NCBI GenBank assembly: GCA_017354065.1
Contig: JAFMRN010000132.1
Span: forward strand, 1-6,729
DNA from: Solirubrobacterales bacterium
GTDB lineage: Bacteria; Actinomycetota; Thermoleophilia; Solirubrobacterales; Solirubrobacteraceae
DNA: 6,729 nucleotides
Reading direction: 5' to 3'
The translations under genes were made by a program, and so were the position numbers. The notes beneath the pieces were generated by a model. The model did no database searches. It was not told the DNA's origin and worked only from the letters and a program-made list of their open reading frames with translations. Of this stretch, positions 5,828 to 6,729 are shown piece after piece. Position 1 is the stretch's first letter, and each line of letters begins with the position of its first letter.

Positions 5828-6729
5828 ATGGCAGTGGTCGAAGCGGCACTTGTGGAAGCCCCGAATAGAGGTCACGTCGAGGTTGCGACGGCACCCACGG
5901 TCCGCTTCGACCTCGCGCCCTACGACGTGGAGGCGGCGCTCGGGCTGGAGCGGGAGCTGGGCGTCTCCCGGGTGATGGCGCAGATCCTGGTGCGCAGGGG
6001 TCTGGGCGAGCCGGAGGCGGCGCGGGCGTTCCTGAATCCGGCCGAGCGTTTCTCGCCGGACCGCTTTGCCGGCATGGACACGGCGGTGGGAGTGGTGCGC
6101 TCCCACGTTGAGCGTGGTACTCGGATTGTCGTACACGGCGATTACGACGTTGACGGGGTATGTGCCACGGCTGTCCTGGTGCGGGCACTGTGGGCGCTGG
6201 GCGCCGACGTCGGCTGGTACCTTCCGAACCGTGCCGATGACGGCTACGGGCTGTCCGCCGCGACCGTCGAGCGTCTTTCAAGCAATGGCACGGGCCTGCT
6301 GATCACGGTCGACTGTGGGATCACATCGGTCGACGAGGTCTCCCATGCGCGGCTCTCAGGCCTTGACGTGCTGATCACCGACCACCACCAGCCACGCGGT
6401 GACGGCAGCCTCCCTGACGCGCCGATCGTCCACCCGGAGGTCGGCGGATACCCCTTCGCGGGGCTGTGCGGTACGGCGGTAGCGCACAAGCTGGCGGAAG
6501 CGCTCGGCGCCGATACCGTCGCCGAGGACCTGGAGCTGGTCGCGCTGGCGACCGTCGCCGACCTGATGCCGCTGCAGGGGGAGAACCGCCGGCTGGTGCG
6601 TGACGGGCTCGCGCAGATGGCGCGGACACGGCGGCCCGGCCTGCGCGCGCTGATGGAGGTCTCGCGTACCGATCCGTCGGGGCTCGACGCGGCGGCGCTC
6701 GGCTTCCGGCTCGCGCCGCGGATCAACGC
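5828..6729 (+). CDS. recJ: Single-stranded-DNA exonuclease RecJ, N-terminal part (3' end outside window)
   Basis: The first 300 codons are present. RecJ is a metal-dependent 5'-3' exonuclease acting on single-stranded DNA in recombination (RecFOR pathway), base excision and mismatch repair. DHH-phosphoesterase motifs appear in order: VHGDYDVDGVCATA with Asp105, Asp107 and Asp109; NRADDGYGLS (134-143); LLITVDCGIT with Asp162; LITDHHQP with Asp185, His186 and His187; FAGLCGTAVAHKL (210-222); and DLMPLQGENRRL (245-256). All expected metal ligands in this part are intact. The N-terminus is somewhat longer than in E. coli RecJ before the first motif, but ATG 5828 is the best upstream start and has a -10-like TACGCT just before it. 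The DHHA1 and OB-fold domains would lie beyond the window. recJ next to secDF is a known arrangement in several bacterial groups, often followed by apt and relA. Confidence 0.95.
   Translation, partial: MAVVEAALVEAPNRGHVEVATAPTVRFDLAPYDVEAALGLERELGVSRVMAQILVRRGLGEPEAARAFLNPAERFSPDRFAGMDTAVGVVRSHVERGTRIVVHGDYDVDGVCATAVLVRALWALGADVGWYLPNRADDGYGLSAATVERLSSNGTGLLITVDCGITSVDEVSHARLSGLDVLITDHHQPRGDGSLPDAPIVHPEVGGYPFAGLCGTAVAHKLAEALGADTVAEDLELVALATVADLMPLQGENRRLVRDGLAQMARTRRPGLRALMEVSRTDPSGLDAAALGFRLAPRIN

Noticed and set aside
5462..6281. Two overlapping - strand open frames covering the gap before recJ
   Set aside because: Arg/Pro-rich translations with no domain, lying over the conserved RecJ start; they reflect base composition.
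1..6729. tRNA, rRNA, CRISPR array, insertion sequence or prophage attachment site
   Set aside because: No cloverleaf, regular spacer-repeat array, transposase motif or flanking target duplication was seen by reading both strands.

Overview
The window is GC-rich chromosomal DNA with all real genes on the + strand. It holds the end of ruvA, then ruvB, a small zinc-ribbon/PAS gene, a fused secD-secF gene, two small genes of unknown function, and the first 300 codons of recJ. High GC, the order ruvA-ruvB-secDF-recJ, and a one-piece SecDF with a long charged C-terminal tail suggest a deep-branching actinobacterium such as Thermoleophilia/Solirubrobacterales. That placement rests on protein character and synteny, not on a search.

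Layout. Positions 1-1239 carry ruvA (5' end cut off) and ruvB, coupled by an ATGA overlap; they encode the Holliday-junction branch-migration motor. Positions 1242-1748 hold a four-cysteine zinc ribbon plus PAS domain protein, where many bacteria have yajC. Positions 1801-4971 hold secDF (1056 aa), the proton-driven accessory motor of the Sec translocon. A 95-aa three-helix membrane protein follows in a TGATG overlap, so it is probably co-translated with SecDF. A soluble, helical 119-aa protein with a His-rich end lies at 5296-5655. Positions 5656-5827 are non-coding and rich in inverted repeats. recJ starts at 5828 and runs off the window.

Expression. Two start modes are visible. The gene at 4971 has a strong Shine-Dalgarno and overlaps its upstream neighbour; ruvB has a weaker one. 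The genes at about 1287, 1801, 5296 and 5828 have no Shine-Dalgarno but a TANNNT -10-like hexamer 6-12 nt before the start codon, suggesting leaderless or nearly leaderless mRNAs.

The most unusual non-coding signal is in front of recJ: a perfect 22-bp palindrome within a cluster of degenerate GGGGTT/TATA-type motifs in both orientations, enclosed by an 8-bp GC-rich outer stem. No clearly new enzymatic system is visible. The open questions are this repeat cluster and the three small proteins around secDF.
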